A DNA stretch of 7,035 nucleotides. It comes from Candidatus Dormiibacterota bacterium. Lineage in GTDB: Bacteria; Chloroflexota; Dormibacteria; Aeolococcales; Bog-877. The position numbers were made by a program, and so were the translations under genes. Shown piece by piece: positions 1-5,607 of the stretch (within the stretch, counting starts at the first letter, position 1; each line of letters starts with the position of its first letter). The notes under the pieces are model-generated. The model saw nothing but the letters and a program-made list of their open reading frames with translations, was not told the origin of the DNA and did no database searches. Location of the stretch: NCBI GenBank assembly GCA_030038765.1, contig JASHRA010000217.1, positions 1 through 7,035 of the forward strand, written 5' to 3'.

Positions 1-152
1 CGGCCCTGGACCGCGCCCCCAGGCGACCGCCACGGCGCTGGCAGGGCCGCGCCGCCACCCTCCACCCCCGGCGCGTGACCGAGATGGTGCAGCCCGGCGA
101 CCGGGCCGGCAGCCGGGCCCGCCGGTCGATCTTCGACGACTTCTCGATCTGA
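1..152 (+). CDS. C-terminal 49 codons of an unrecognised protein (5' end outside window)
   Basis: The frame is open from base 3 to a TGA at 150-152. Of its 49 sense codons, 47 end in G or C, the same bias as the clear genes downstream, which is the main support for it being coding. The visible tail is very arginine-rich (an early run of APRRPPRRW, later HPRRV and SRARRS) and ends in the acidic, aromatic sequence IFDDFSI. I do not recognise a family from so short a piece, and no domain or membrane segment is visible. A second frame is also open through this stretch, so the assignment rests on codon bias and the natural-looking C-terminus. The 90 bases between this stop and the next start show no clear terminator with a T-run, so co-transcription with the thiolase is possible but unproven. 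Confidence 0.5.
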   Translation, partial: ALDRAPRRPPRRWQGRAATLHPRRVTEMVQPGDRAGSRARRSIFDDFSI

Positions 153-188
153 GTTCGGCCCGGGGGCGCATAAGCTTGGCCCCACGCG

Positions 189-213
189 CGGTCGCGGATC
201 GCGGCGGCGACCG
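189..213 (+). repeat. Short inverted repeat upstream of the thiolase gene
   Basis: CGGTCGC (189-195) is matched by GCGACCG (207-213) with an 11-base loop, giving a 7-bp stem about 15 bases before the ribosome site of the thiolase. There is no T-run after it, so it is not a classical terminator. It could be a leader hairpin, or chance in very GC-rich DNA. I could not pick out a convincing promoter in 153-242. Confidence 0.2.
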
Positions 214-242
214 GAGCCGAGCCGGGCGGGAGGTTCTAGAGC

Positions 243-1436
243 ATGTCTGACGCCGTCATCGTGGGGGCGGTGCGCACGCCGGTCGGGCGCTACGGCGGCC
301 AGCTGGCCTCGGTCCGACCCGACGACCTCGCCGCCCTGGTGCTCCGCGCCCTGATGGAGAGGACCGGGATGGCCCCGCTGGAGCTGGAGGACGTCTACCT
401 CGGCTGCGCCAACCAGGCCGGGGAGGACAACCGCAACGTGGCCCGGATGGCGGTGCTCCTGGCCGGCTTCCCGGTCGAGGTCGGCGGCTGCACCGTGAAC
501 CGGCTCTGCGGCAGCGGCATGGAGGCGGTGGCCCAGGCGGCGCGGGCCATCGCCCTCGGCGACGGACGCGCGCTGGTGGGGGGAGGGGTGGAGTCGATGA
601 GTCGCGCCCCCTGGGTCATGGCCAAGCCGGACCGGCCCTTCCCCAGGGGGGAGCGGCAGGTCTTCGACACGGCCCTGGGCTGGCGCTTCGTCAACCCGCT
701 GATGGAGGGCGCCCACGGCACCGACTCCATGGGCGAGACGGCGGAGAACGTGGCCCAGATGTTCGGGATCGGGCGCGAGCGGCAGGACCGCTTCGCCCTC
801 CAGAGCCACCGCCGGGCCCTGGAGGCGCAGGCGAGGGGGGACTTCGAGGCGGAGCTGGTCGCGGTCGAGACGCCGGCCGGCACCGTTCGCGCCGACGAGG
901 GCCCGCGGCCCGACACCTCGGCGGAGCGGCTGTCCCAGCTGCGGCCCGCCTTCGCCGCCGAGGGCAGCGTGACCCCCGGCAACTCGAGCCCGCTCAACGA
1001 CGGCGCCGCGGCCCTGCTGCTCACCTCCCAGGAGTTCGCCGCGGAGCACGGGCTCCGGCCCCTGGCGGCGGTGCGCAGCCTGGCCGTGGCCGGGGTGCCG
1101 CCCCGGATCATGGGCATGGGCCCGGTGCCGGCCACCCGCAAGGCCCTGGCCCGGGCCGGGCTCGAGCTGGACCAGATCGACCTCATCGAGCTCAACGAGG
1201 CCTTCGCCGCCCAGTCCCTGGCCGTCCTCGGCGAGCTCGGCCTGGACCCCGAGGACCCGAGGGTCAACGCCACCGGTGGCGCCATCGCTCTCGGGCATCC
1301 CCTGGGGTGCTCCGGCGCTAGGATCCTCGTCACCCTGGTCCACGCGCTCCGTCGCCGTGGGCTCCGGCGCGGACTCGCGACCATGTGCATCGGCGTGGGC
1401 CAGGGCATCGCGATGGTCGTGGAGAGCCTCAGCTGA
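243..1436 (+). CDS. Thiolase, 3-oxoadipyl-CoA thiolase (PcaF/PaaJ)-like acetyl-CoA acyltransferase
   Basis: A 397-residue thiolase of normal length. It cleaves a 3-oxoacyl-CoA with CoA into acetyl-CoA and a shortened acyl-CoA, in the cytoplasm. The N-terminal domain carries the nucleophile Cys89 in NRLCGSGM. The C-terminal domain has NEAF (Asn318-Glu319), GHP (His352) and the second catalytic Cys382 in CIGVGQG, so the active site is complete. Stretches such as GCANQAGEDNRNVARM, GGVESMSRAP and GWRFVNPLM match what I remember of E. coli PaaJ and Pseudomonas PcaF rather than short-chain biosynthetic thiolases, which points to 3-oxoadipyl-CoA as substrate (beta-ketoadipate or phenylacetate pathway). 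No other gene of those pathways is in the window, so the physiological substrate is inferred. The ATG follows GGGAGG (228-233) by 9 bases. It is the first gene of a probable three-gene rightward set. Confidence 0.93.
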   Translation: MSDAVIVGAVRTPVGRYGGQLASVRPDDLAALVLRALMERTGMAPLELEDVYLGCANQAGEDNRNVARMAVLLAGFPVEVGGCTVNRLCGSGMEAVAQAARAIALGDGRALVGGGVESMSRAPWVMAKPDRPFPRGERQVFDTALGWRFVNPLMEGAHGTDSMGETAENVAQMFGIGRERQDRFALQSHRRALEAQARGDFEAELVAVETPAGTVRADEGPRPDTSAERLSQLRPAFAAEGSVTPGNSSPLNDGAAALLLTSQEFAAEHGLRPLAAVRSLAVAGVPPRIMGMGPVPATRKALARAGLELDQIDLIELNEAFAAQSLAVLGELGLDPEDPRVNATGGAIALGHPLGCSGARILVTLVHALRRRGLRRGLATMCIGVGQGIAMVVESLS

Positions 1437-1490
1437 GGTCCCCCCGGCGGCACCCCGAGGGCCCCTTTCCAACCATGGGAGTCAGCAGCA

Positions 1491-3170
1491 TTGCCGAGCG
1501 TTGATCAAGTCGCCAAGGAATACCTCGCCCGCATCGACGAGCTCGATCCCAACGACGCCACCGACCGCGGCGTCCTGGGCCACGACGGCGAGCTCACCGA
1601 CTACTCGCCCGACGGCGCCCGGGCCCGCGCCGAGGTGGCCCGGCGGGCCCTGACGGAGCTGGACCGACTCCCCGCCCGGGGCGAAGGGGAGCGGCTGGCG
1701 GCGACGGTGACGAGGGACCGCCTCCAGGCCATCCTCGCGCTCCACGACTCCGGTGACTGGATGCGCTGCCTCAGCGTCTTCGGCCCCTCGGCGACGTCGC
1801 GTCGCGTCTTCGACCTGATGCGTCGGCGCAGCGACGCCGACTGGGAGCTGATCGCGACCCGCATGGAGGCCGTGCCGGCCTGCCTCACCGGCACCCGCCG
1901 CTCCCTCGAGATGGGCCTGGAGCAGGGCGCCACCTCGGCCCGGCACCAGGCCCTGGTCTGCGCCGCGCAGGCGCGCAACTGGGGCGGCCGCGACGGGCGG
2001 CCCGGCTTCTTCCGCAGCCTGGTGGCCGGGGCCGGGGAGCGTCCCTCCGCGCTGGGCAGCAGGCTGGACTCGGCGGCGGGCGCCGCCGACCGCGCCTACC
2101 TCGACTTTGCCGCCTTCCTGGAGGAGGGCTACGCGCCCCGCGTGCCGGACCGGGACGGCTGCGGGCCAGAGCTCTACCCCATCTACTCGCAGTACTTCAA
2201 CGCCGTCGACCTGGACCTGGACCAGACCTACGAGTGGGGCTGGGAGGAGCTGGCCCGGATCGAGGAGGAGATGGCCCAGACGGCGGAGCGCATCGCCCCC
2301 GGCGAGGGCCTGGCCGGGGCGGTCCGGACCCTGGAGACCGACCCCGAGCGGGCCATCCAGGGGGAGGAGAACTTCCGGACCTGGAACCAGGAGTTCCTCG
2401 ACGCCACCATGGCCGAGCTGCAGGGCGTCCACTTCGACATCCCGGAGCCGGTGCTCCGGGTCGAGGCCATGATCGCGCCCCCGGGCGGGAGCCCGGCCAT
2501 GTACTACACGGCCCCGGCCCAGGACTTCAGCCGCCCCGGCCGCACCTGGTACCCGACCCAGGGGCGGGAGCGCTTCCCGCTCTGGACCGAGGTGGCCACC
2601 GCCTACCACGAGGGGGTGCCGGGGCACCACCTCCAGCTCGGCCACATCTGCTACCTGGCCGACCACCTGACCCCCTTCCAGGGGATGCTGGGCTTGGTCT
2701 CCGGCCACGTCGAGGGCTGGGCCCTCTACGCCGAGTACCTGATGGGCGAGCTGGGCTACCTGGACAACCCCGACTACTACCTCGGCATGCTCGCCAACCA
2801 GGCCTTCCGGGCCGCCCGCGTGGTGGTGGACATCGGCCTCCACCTGCACCGCGAGCTGCCCCAGGGACAGCACTTCCACCCCGGTGAGCGCTGGTCCCGG
2901 GAGCTGGCCGTGGAGTTCATGGTGACGCGCGCCAGACGCTCGCCGGGCTTCTCCGCCGGCGAGGTGGACCGCTACCTCGGGATGCCCGCCCAGGCCATCT
3001 CCTACAAGGTGGGGGAGCGGGTCTGGCTCGAGGTCCGGGAGGAGGCGCGCCGCAGTTGGGGCCCGGACTTCAGCCTCCGCGCCTTCCACCGCCGCGCCCT
3101 GGACCTGGGGGCGGTGGGGCTGAACCAGCTCCGCGAGCAGATGCGCGGCTGGCAGCCGGAGGCCGCCTGA
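1491..3170 (+). CDS. DUF885 family protein, predicted zinc metallohydrolase
   Basis: A 559-residue protein with the hallmarks of DUF885. It has the gluzincin-like zinc motif HEGVPGHH (residues 373-380, His373 and His377-equivalent spacing extended to His379/His380, with Glu374 as likely base). The downstream EGWALYAEYL (408-417) offers a candidate glutamate zinc ligand, and the conserved MPAQAISYK lies at 498-506. Length is normal for the family. No signal peptide or membrane segment is visible, so it should be cytoplasmic. The family groups with the peptidase-MA-like metalloproteases; a peptidase or amide hydrolase role is likely, but the substrate is unknown. The start is TTG, chosen because GGGAG at 1477-1481 lies 9 bases upstream and no better start is in frame; the early LGHDGELTDYSPDG also fits the family N-terminus. 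It begins 54 bases after the thiolase stop with no terminator visible, so co-transcription is likely. Confidence 0.9.
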   Translation: MPSVDQVAKEYLARIDELDPNDATDRGVLGHDGELTDYSPDGARARAEVARRALTELDRLPARGEGERLAATVTRDRLQAILALHDSGDWMRCLSVFGPSATSRRVFDLMRRRSDADWELIATRMEAVPACLTGTRRSLEMGLEQGATSARHQALVCAAQARNWGGRDGRPGFFRSLVAGAGERPSALGSRLDSAAGAADRAYLDFAAFLEEGYAPRVPDRDGCGPELYPIYSQYFNAVDLDLDQTYEWGWEELARIEEEMAQTAERIAPGEGLAGAVRTLETDPERAIQGEENFRTWNQEFLDATMAELQGVHFDIPEPVLRVEAMIAPPGGSPAMYYTAPAQDFSRPGRTWYPTQGRERFPLWTEVATAYHEGVPGHHLQLGHICYLADHLTPFQGMLGLVSGHVEGWALYAEYLMGELGYLDNPDYYLGMLANQAFRAARVVVDIGLHLHRELPQGQHFHPGERWSRELAVEFMVTRARRSPGFSAGEVDRYLGMPAQAISYKVGERVWLEVREEARRSWGPDFSLRAFHRRALDLGAVGLNQLREQMRGWQPEAA

Positions 3171-3180
3171 GCCGCCCCCG

Positions 3181-3633
3181 GTGGACCAGCCCCAGATCGA
3201 GACGCTGCTGATCTGCAACCACGCCGAGGCGGTGAACGGCCTCCTCTACATCTCCGGCGGCGGCTGGACCGACCACTGGCGCCGGCTCGCCCCGGGGGCG
3301 GCCCAACCTCCCATCACCCACATGGCGGTGGCGGTCACGGTGACCGTGCCCTGGGTCGCCACGGGCCAGACCTACCCCCTCTCGGTGGCCATCGAGGACC
3401 ACGCGGGGACCCGGGTGGCCGGCATCGACGCGCAGCTCAACGCGGCCCGCCCGCCCGGGCTCCCCACCGGGTCGACCATGCGCGCCGCGCTCGCCCTCTC
3501 CATGGAGCTGGTCTTCCCCAAGCCCGGCGACTACCGGGTCGTGGCCGCGCTGGCCGGGCAGGCCGGGCGCGGGGTGGACTTCCGCGTCCACGACGTGGCG
3601 CCGCCGCCGCCGAGCCCGCCGGCGGTCAACTGA
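3181..3633 (+). CDS. Small conserved protein, DUF6941-like
   Basis: A 150-residue protein starting with GTG, 10 bases after the DUF885 stop. The N-terminus, with ICNHAEAVNGLLYISGGGW at residues 11-29, resembles from memory a family of small uncharacterised bacterial proteins (DUF6941) that open with a hydrophobic strand, then an Asp/Asn-Ala segment and a GGGW turn. The middle alternates short hydrophobic strands (VAVTVTVPW, YPLSVAIED), and FPKPGDYRVV at 112-121 looks like the last strands of an immunoglobulin-like beta sandwich. The tail is proline-rich (PPPPSPP). There is no signal peptide or transmembrane helix. The GTG lacks a well-placed ribosome site: the nearest GGAGG (3158-3162, inside the upstream gene) is 18 bases away. 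Translation is therefore probably coupled to the DUF885 gene. No function is known to me. Confidence 0.78.
   Translation: MDQPQIETLLICNHAEAVNGLLYISGGGWTDHWRRLAPGAAQPPITHMAVAVTVTVPWVATGQTYPLSVAIEDHAGTRVAGIDAQLNAARPPGLPTGSTMRAALALSMELVFPKPGDYRVVAALAGQAGRGVDFRVHDVAPPPPSPPAVN
3607..3625. repeat. GC-only inverted repeat at the convergent gene ends
   Basis: CCGCCG (3607-3612) pairs with CGGCGG (3620-3625) across a 7-base loop, just inside the 3' end of the DUF6941-like gene and 5 bases before its stop. The two converging genes leave only 9 bases between stops, so any terminator must lie inside coding sequence. This stem is a candidate U-less, possibly bidirectional terminator. It may equally reflect the proline/glycine codon repeat, and no T-run follows on either strand. 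Confidence 0.22.
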
Positions 3634-3642
3634 GGACCCGGC

Positions 3643-5304
3643 TCAGGCCTCCTGGGCGACGTACCCGGAGTCGGCGCCGGCCCCGCTCCCGGAGCCACTG
3701 ACGGCCGCGCCCACGAGGTCCACCCTGGCCTCCTCGGCGAGGCCCGCGGTGGGTCGCCCGAAGATGGCGAAGATGGCGCCGGCGACCAGGAAGGAGACCA
3801 GGTAGGAGACGTCGCCGATCTGGGGGAAGGCGGAGCTGATCGGGCCCACGTACCAGGTCTGGTTCATGAAGGGCACGGACACGGCCAGCCCGATGATCCA
3901 GGCCCACATCCCGACGCGGACGTGGCTGCGTTGGTCGTAGAGGGCCCGGAGGTCGTAGGCGCCGTGGTGCTTGAAGTACCAGTCGATGAGGACCACCGCC
4001 ACCCAGGGCCCGATCCAGTAGGCGAGCAGGAGCAGGAAGTCGCTGTACTGGGCCGCCGCCTGGTTGGGATTGCTGCCCCCGGTGGCGAGGAGGCCGCCGA
4101 GGAAGCCCACCACCACCGCCGCCTGCCAGCGGCGGAGCCGGAAGCGCACCGCGGTGGCGATGACGAGGCCGACCAGCACGGCGGCCGCCGCCACCTCCCC
4201 GGCCGGCACCAGCGTCTCCTTGTCCGCGCCCAGGGTGACGTTGGCCTCCACCAGGATGCCGGCGGTGACGATGGCAAAGATCGACCCCGCGACCAGGGCC
4301 CGGACCGCCGCCGAGTGCTCCACCTTGATGACCAGGGCCGACATGGCCCCACTGTAGATGTTGAGCGCGTTGGCGCAGGCGGTACCGGCCGCGATGGCGA
4401 GCAGGGCCACCGAGGAGAGCGCGCCCGGCATGAGGTAGGCGATGGCGTTGGCCGGGTTGGCGGCGGTGGCGGCGGGCATCCGGATCGAGACCGTGAGGGC
4501 GCCCATCCACTCCAGGACGACGCAGGGGATGAACATCCCGAGCGCCGTCCACCAGATGACGCGGGAGGGCTTGACGGTCCGCGGCAGGTAGCGCGAGTAG
4601 TCGGACGCGAACGGCATCCAGCCCATGGCGTAGGAGAGGGCCAGCCCCACCGTGATGATGAAGCCGCCCACCTCGCCGCCGTAGGGGACCGGGGCCTTGG
4701 CGTTGAAGGCGAGGCCGTAGTTCCCCTTGGTGAAGGTGAAGGCGGCGAGGATGACGAAGACCACCAGCAGGGCCACGCTCATCCAGCGCTCGAAGGCGTG
4801 GATCATGTTGTAGCCGTAGACGGCCAGCGCCACCTGACCGACCACCATGATGGCCAGGGCGATGAAGTAGTTGAGGTGGGCCAGCTCGGCCAGGGCGAAG
4901 GTCCCGTAGACCGTGTTGACGGCGAACCAGCCGATCCCGGCCAGGTAGTTGAGGCCGCCCGGGCCGAGGTTCCCCAGCAGGCCGAAGGGAGCCCGGCCCT
5001 GCACCATCTGGGGCACCCCGAGGCGGGGGCCGAAGGTGCTCAGCAGACCGAGCAGCAGCGCGCCCAGCAGGTTGCCGATGGCGAGGGCGACGAAGGCCCC
5101 CACCATGCTCTCGCCGAAGGTTCCGACGGCGAGGTTGCCGATGACCCAGGTGGCCAGCACCAGGTTGGCCGCCAGCCACAGGGTGAAGAGGCTGAAGGGG
5201 CGGCCGTGCCGCTGTGCCTCGGTGATGTGCTCGAGCCCGTGGGGCTCGATCTCCAGGACCTCGTCCTTGTACAGGTGCTCCCCCTGCGTCACCGTCGCGC
5301 TCAT
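3643..5304 (-). CDS. NCS1 family nucleobase:cation symporter (purine/cytosine permease type)
   Basis: A 553-residue inner-membrane transporter importing a nucleobase or related compound (cytosine, purine, allantoin, hydantoin or similar) with H+ or Na+. The NCS1 signature is clear. The cytoplasmic N-terminus has IEPHGLEHITEAQRHGRP before TM1 at about 38-61. Helices are visible near 65-91, 116-141, 145-168, 174-193, 212-234, 249-274 and 299-327. SDYSRYLP follows TM6, and YWIGPWVAVVLIDWYF lies in the tenth canonical helix. A segment at about 329-388 adds two hydrophobic stretches that I do not expect in this family. The C-terminus ends in a flexible Ser/Gly-rich tail (SGSGSGAGADSG). I chose the ATG at 5304 because GAGGAGG (5309-5315) lies just before it; a GTG at 5319 in the same frame would put the ribosome site inside the gene. 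The substrate cannot be read from sequence, and no catabolic gene for a nucleobase is adjacent. Confidence 0.92.
   Translation of the reverse strand: MSATVTQGEHLYKDEVLEIEPHGLEHITEAQRHGRPFSLFTLWLAANLVLATWVIGNLAVGTFGESMVGAFVALAIGNLLGALLLGLLSTFGPRLGVPQMVQGRAPFGLLGNLGPGGLNYLAGIGWFAVNTVYGTFALAELAHLNYFIALAIMVVGQVALAVYGYNMIHAFERWMSVALLVVFVILAAFTFTKGNYGLAFNAKAPVPYGGEVGGFIITVGLALSYAMGWMPFASDYSRYLPRTVKPSRVIWWTALGMFIPCVVLEWMGALTVSIRMPAATAANPANAIAYLMPGALSSVALLAIAAGTACANALNIYSGAMSALVIKVEHSAAVRALVAGSIFAIVTAGILVEANVTLGADKETLVPAGEVAAAAVLVGLVIATAVRFRLRRWQAAVVVGFLGGLLATGGSNPNQAAAQYSDFLLLLAYWIGPWVAVVLIDWYFKHHGAYDLRALYDQRSHVRVGMWAWIIGLAVSVPFMNQTWYVGPISSAFPQIGDVSYLVSFLVAGAIFAIFGRPTAGLAEEARVDLVGAAVSGSGSGAGADSGYVAQEA
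4141..4320 (-). other. Two-helix insertion inside the NCS1 transporter
   Basis: Codons 329-388 of the transporter encode about 60 residues containing two hydrophobic spans (VAGSIFAIVTAGILVEA and EVAAAAVLVGLVIATAV) joined by a short polar loop with Asp, Lys and Glu. They sit between the helix ending NALNIYSGAMSALVI and the segment RRWQAAVVVGFLGGLLATGG. In the NCS1 proteins I remember, these two flanks follow each other almost directly. The frame and codon bias are unbroken, so this is part of the protein. It would raise the predicted helix count from 12 to 14. Confidence 0.45.
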
Positions 5305-5345
5305 CACTCCTCCTCGCACCCCACGCCGGCCTCAGCGCCCGTCAT
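5304..5345 (-). CDS. Candidate 13-residue leader ORF coupled to the NCS1 transporter
   Basis: Reading leftward from an ATG at 5345, a short frame encodes MTGAEAGVGCEEE and stops at TGA (5306-5304). The A of that stop is the first base of the transporter ATG, giving the classic TGATG overlap. The ORF has its own GGAGG (5350-5354), 4 bases before the ATG, which is a little close. Its three terminal GAG codons form the transporter's ribosome site. It is in a different frame from the transporter, so it is not an N-terminal extension. The predicted transcription start near 5368 would include it with a leader of about 23 bases. This layout suggests translational coupling or leader-peptide control. 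It is too short for coding statistics, and expression is inferred. Confidence 0.4.
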   Translation of the reverse strand: MTGAEAGVGCEEE

Positions 5346-5366
5346 CGAGCCTCCACCCAGGGCCGG
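5326..5366 (-). repeat. Potential stem enclosing the leader ORF start
   Basis: On the transporter transcript CCGGCC (5366-5361), right at the predicted 5' end, can pair with GGCCGG (5331-5326), looping out 29 bases that contain the leader ORF's GGAGG and ATG. Six GC pairs over such a loop is modest, and this hexamer pair is common in GC-rich DNA, so it is only a possible regulatory fold. Confidence 0.18.
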
Positions 5367-5374
5367 ACCGGGAG

Positions 5375-5404
5375 ATTTTCACGCTAGATGTAGTGGCATG
5401 TCAA
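5375..5404 (-). promoter_or_regulatory. Predicted sigma-70-type promoter of the NCS1 transporter
   Basis: On the minus strand a perfect -35 hexamer TTGACA (5404-5399) is followed, after 18 bases, by GAAAAT (5380-5375), which matches 4 of 6 positions of TATAAT. A 17-base spacing gives the poorer TGAAAA. The region is an AT-richer island in otherwise GC-saturated DNA. Transcription would begin near 5368, leaving about 64 bases of leader before the transporter ATG. Confidence 0.55.
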
Positions 5405-5421
5405 TAGCGAAACCACTACAT
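5388..5421. promoter_or_regulatory. Perfect 9-bp dyad around the -35 box, candidate operator
   Basis: ATGTAGTGG (5388-5396) and CCACTACAT (5413-5421) are exact inverted copies separated by 16 bases. The TTGACA box of the transporter promoter lies in the gap. One arm is inside the -35/-10 spacer and the other just upstream of -35, where a bound dimer or tetramer would block RNA polymerase. The arm centres are 25 bp apart. By rough count such a match is unlikely by chance in a 300-base region (a few percent), and the arms are not the simple GC runs common here. The regulator is not encoded in the window. Confidence 0.6.
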
Positions 5422-5437
5422 ATTGGATCTTGCTTCC

Positions 5438-5476
5438 CCCGCCGCTCCCGGGGGGCGGGCCCTGGCACGGCCCGCC
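5438..5476. repeat. Nested GC-rich inverted repeats between the divergent promoters
   Basis: GGCGGGCC (5454-5461) and GGCCCGCC (5469-5476) form a perfect 8-bp stem with a 7-base loop. The left arm can alternatively pair through GGCGGG (5454-5459) with CCCGCC (5438-5443), giving mutually exclusive stems. They lie between the two divergent promoters, about 24 bp upstream of the peptidase -35 box, and neither predicted transcript contains them. A protein-binding site or insulating element is possible; chance in GC-rich DNA is the main alternative. Confidence 0.3.
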
Positions 5477-5499
5477 AGCCAGGTTGTCGCAATCGTAAC

Positions 5500-5528
5500 T
5501 TGACCCTCGCGCGGGTGGCGACTACAGT
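5500..5528 (+). promoter_or_regulatory. Predicted sigma-70-type promoter of the S53 peptidase gene
   Basis: TTGACC (5500-5505, 5 of 6 to consensus) is followed by exactly 17 bases and TACAGT (5523-5528, 4 of 6 to TATAAT). Transcription would start near 5535, giving a leader of about 73 bases before the ATG at 5608. Its -35 box lies about 95 bp from that of the leftward transporter, so the two promoters diverge without overlapping. Confidence 0.5.
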
Positions 5529-5557
5529 TCCCCGCGCCCGACCAACGCAGTGGGGGC

Positions 5558-5575
5558 GGCCGGCGGGGACCGGCC
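5558..5575 (+). repeat. Leader hairpin upstream of the peptidase ribosome site
   Basis: GGCCGG (5558-5563) and CCGGCC (5570-5575) form a 6-bp stem with loop CGGGGA, ending 19 bases before the GGGAGG (5595-5600) of the peptidase gene. It falls within the predicted untranslated leader. It could stabilise the mRNA 5' end; no alternative pairing that would hide the ribosome site is obvious. Confidence 0.28.
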
Positions 5576-5607
5576 TGGGGTTGGCTCTGGTTCAGGGAGG
5601 GACGCTG

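Noticed and set aside
153..242. A terminator and promoter between the upstream gene and the thiolase
   Set aside because: A weak GGGGC/GCCCC pairing and a 7-bp stem exist, but there is no T-run and no convincing -35/-10 pair, so no terminator or promoter is called.
395..1453. A 352-codon minus-strand frame opposite the thiolase
   Set aside because: Ser/Arg/Pro-rich, no motif; the plus strand has all thiolase catalytic residues.
1475..1504. A nine-codon ATG frame overlapping the TTG start of the DUF885 gene
   Set aside because: It has no ribosome site of its own, and the GGGAG within it serves the TTG start. Unlike the transporter leader ORF, its stop is 11 bases inside the next gene rather than at a coupling overlap.
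1482..3218. A 578-codon open frame on the minus strand opposite the DUF885 gene, longer than the gene itself
   Set aside because: Long antisense open frames are expected when GC at third positions is near saturation. Its translation is low-complexity (His, Gly, Ala, Pro, Arg rich) with no family signature, while the plus strand encodes intact DUF885 motifs.
3626..5179. A 517-codon minus-strand frame overlapping the transporter in another frame
   Set aside because: The translation is Arg/Gly/Pro/His-rich and repetitive with no domain, while the neighbouring frame gives a clear NCS1 transporter with membrane helices.
5305..5319. Starting the NCS1 transporter at the GTG at 5319
   Set aside because: The five extra codons contain the GAGGAGG ribosome site itself, so they are more likely untranslated; the ATG at 5304 is the better start.
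5305..5368. A riboswitch (for example TPP or purine type) in the transporter leader
   Set aside because: The predicted leader of about 64 bases is too short for a TPP aptamer, and I see no conserved riboswitch core motif.
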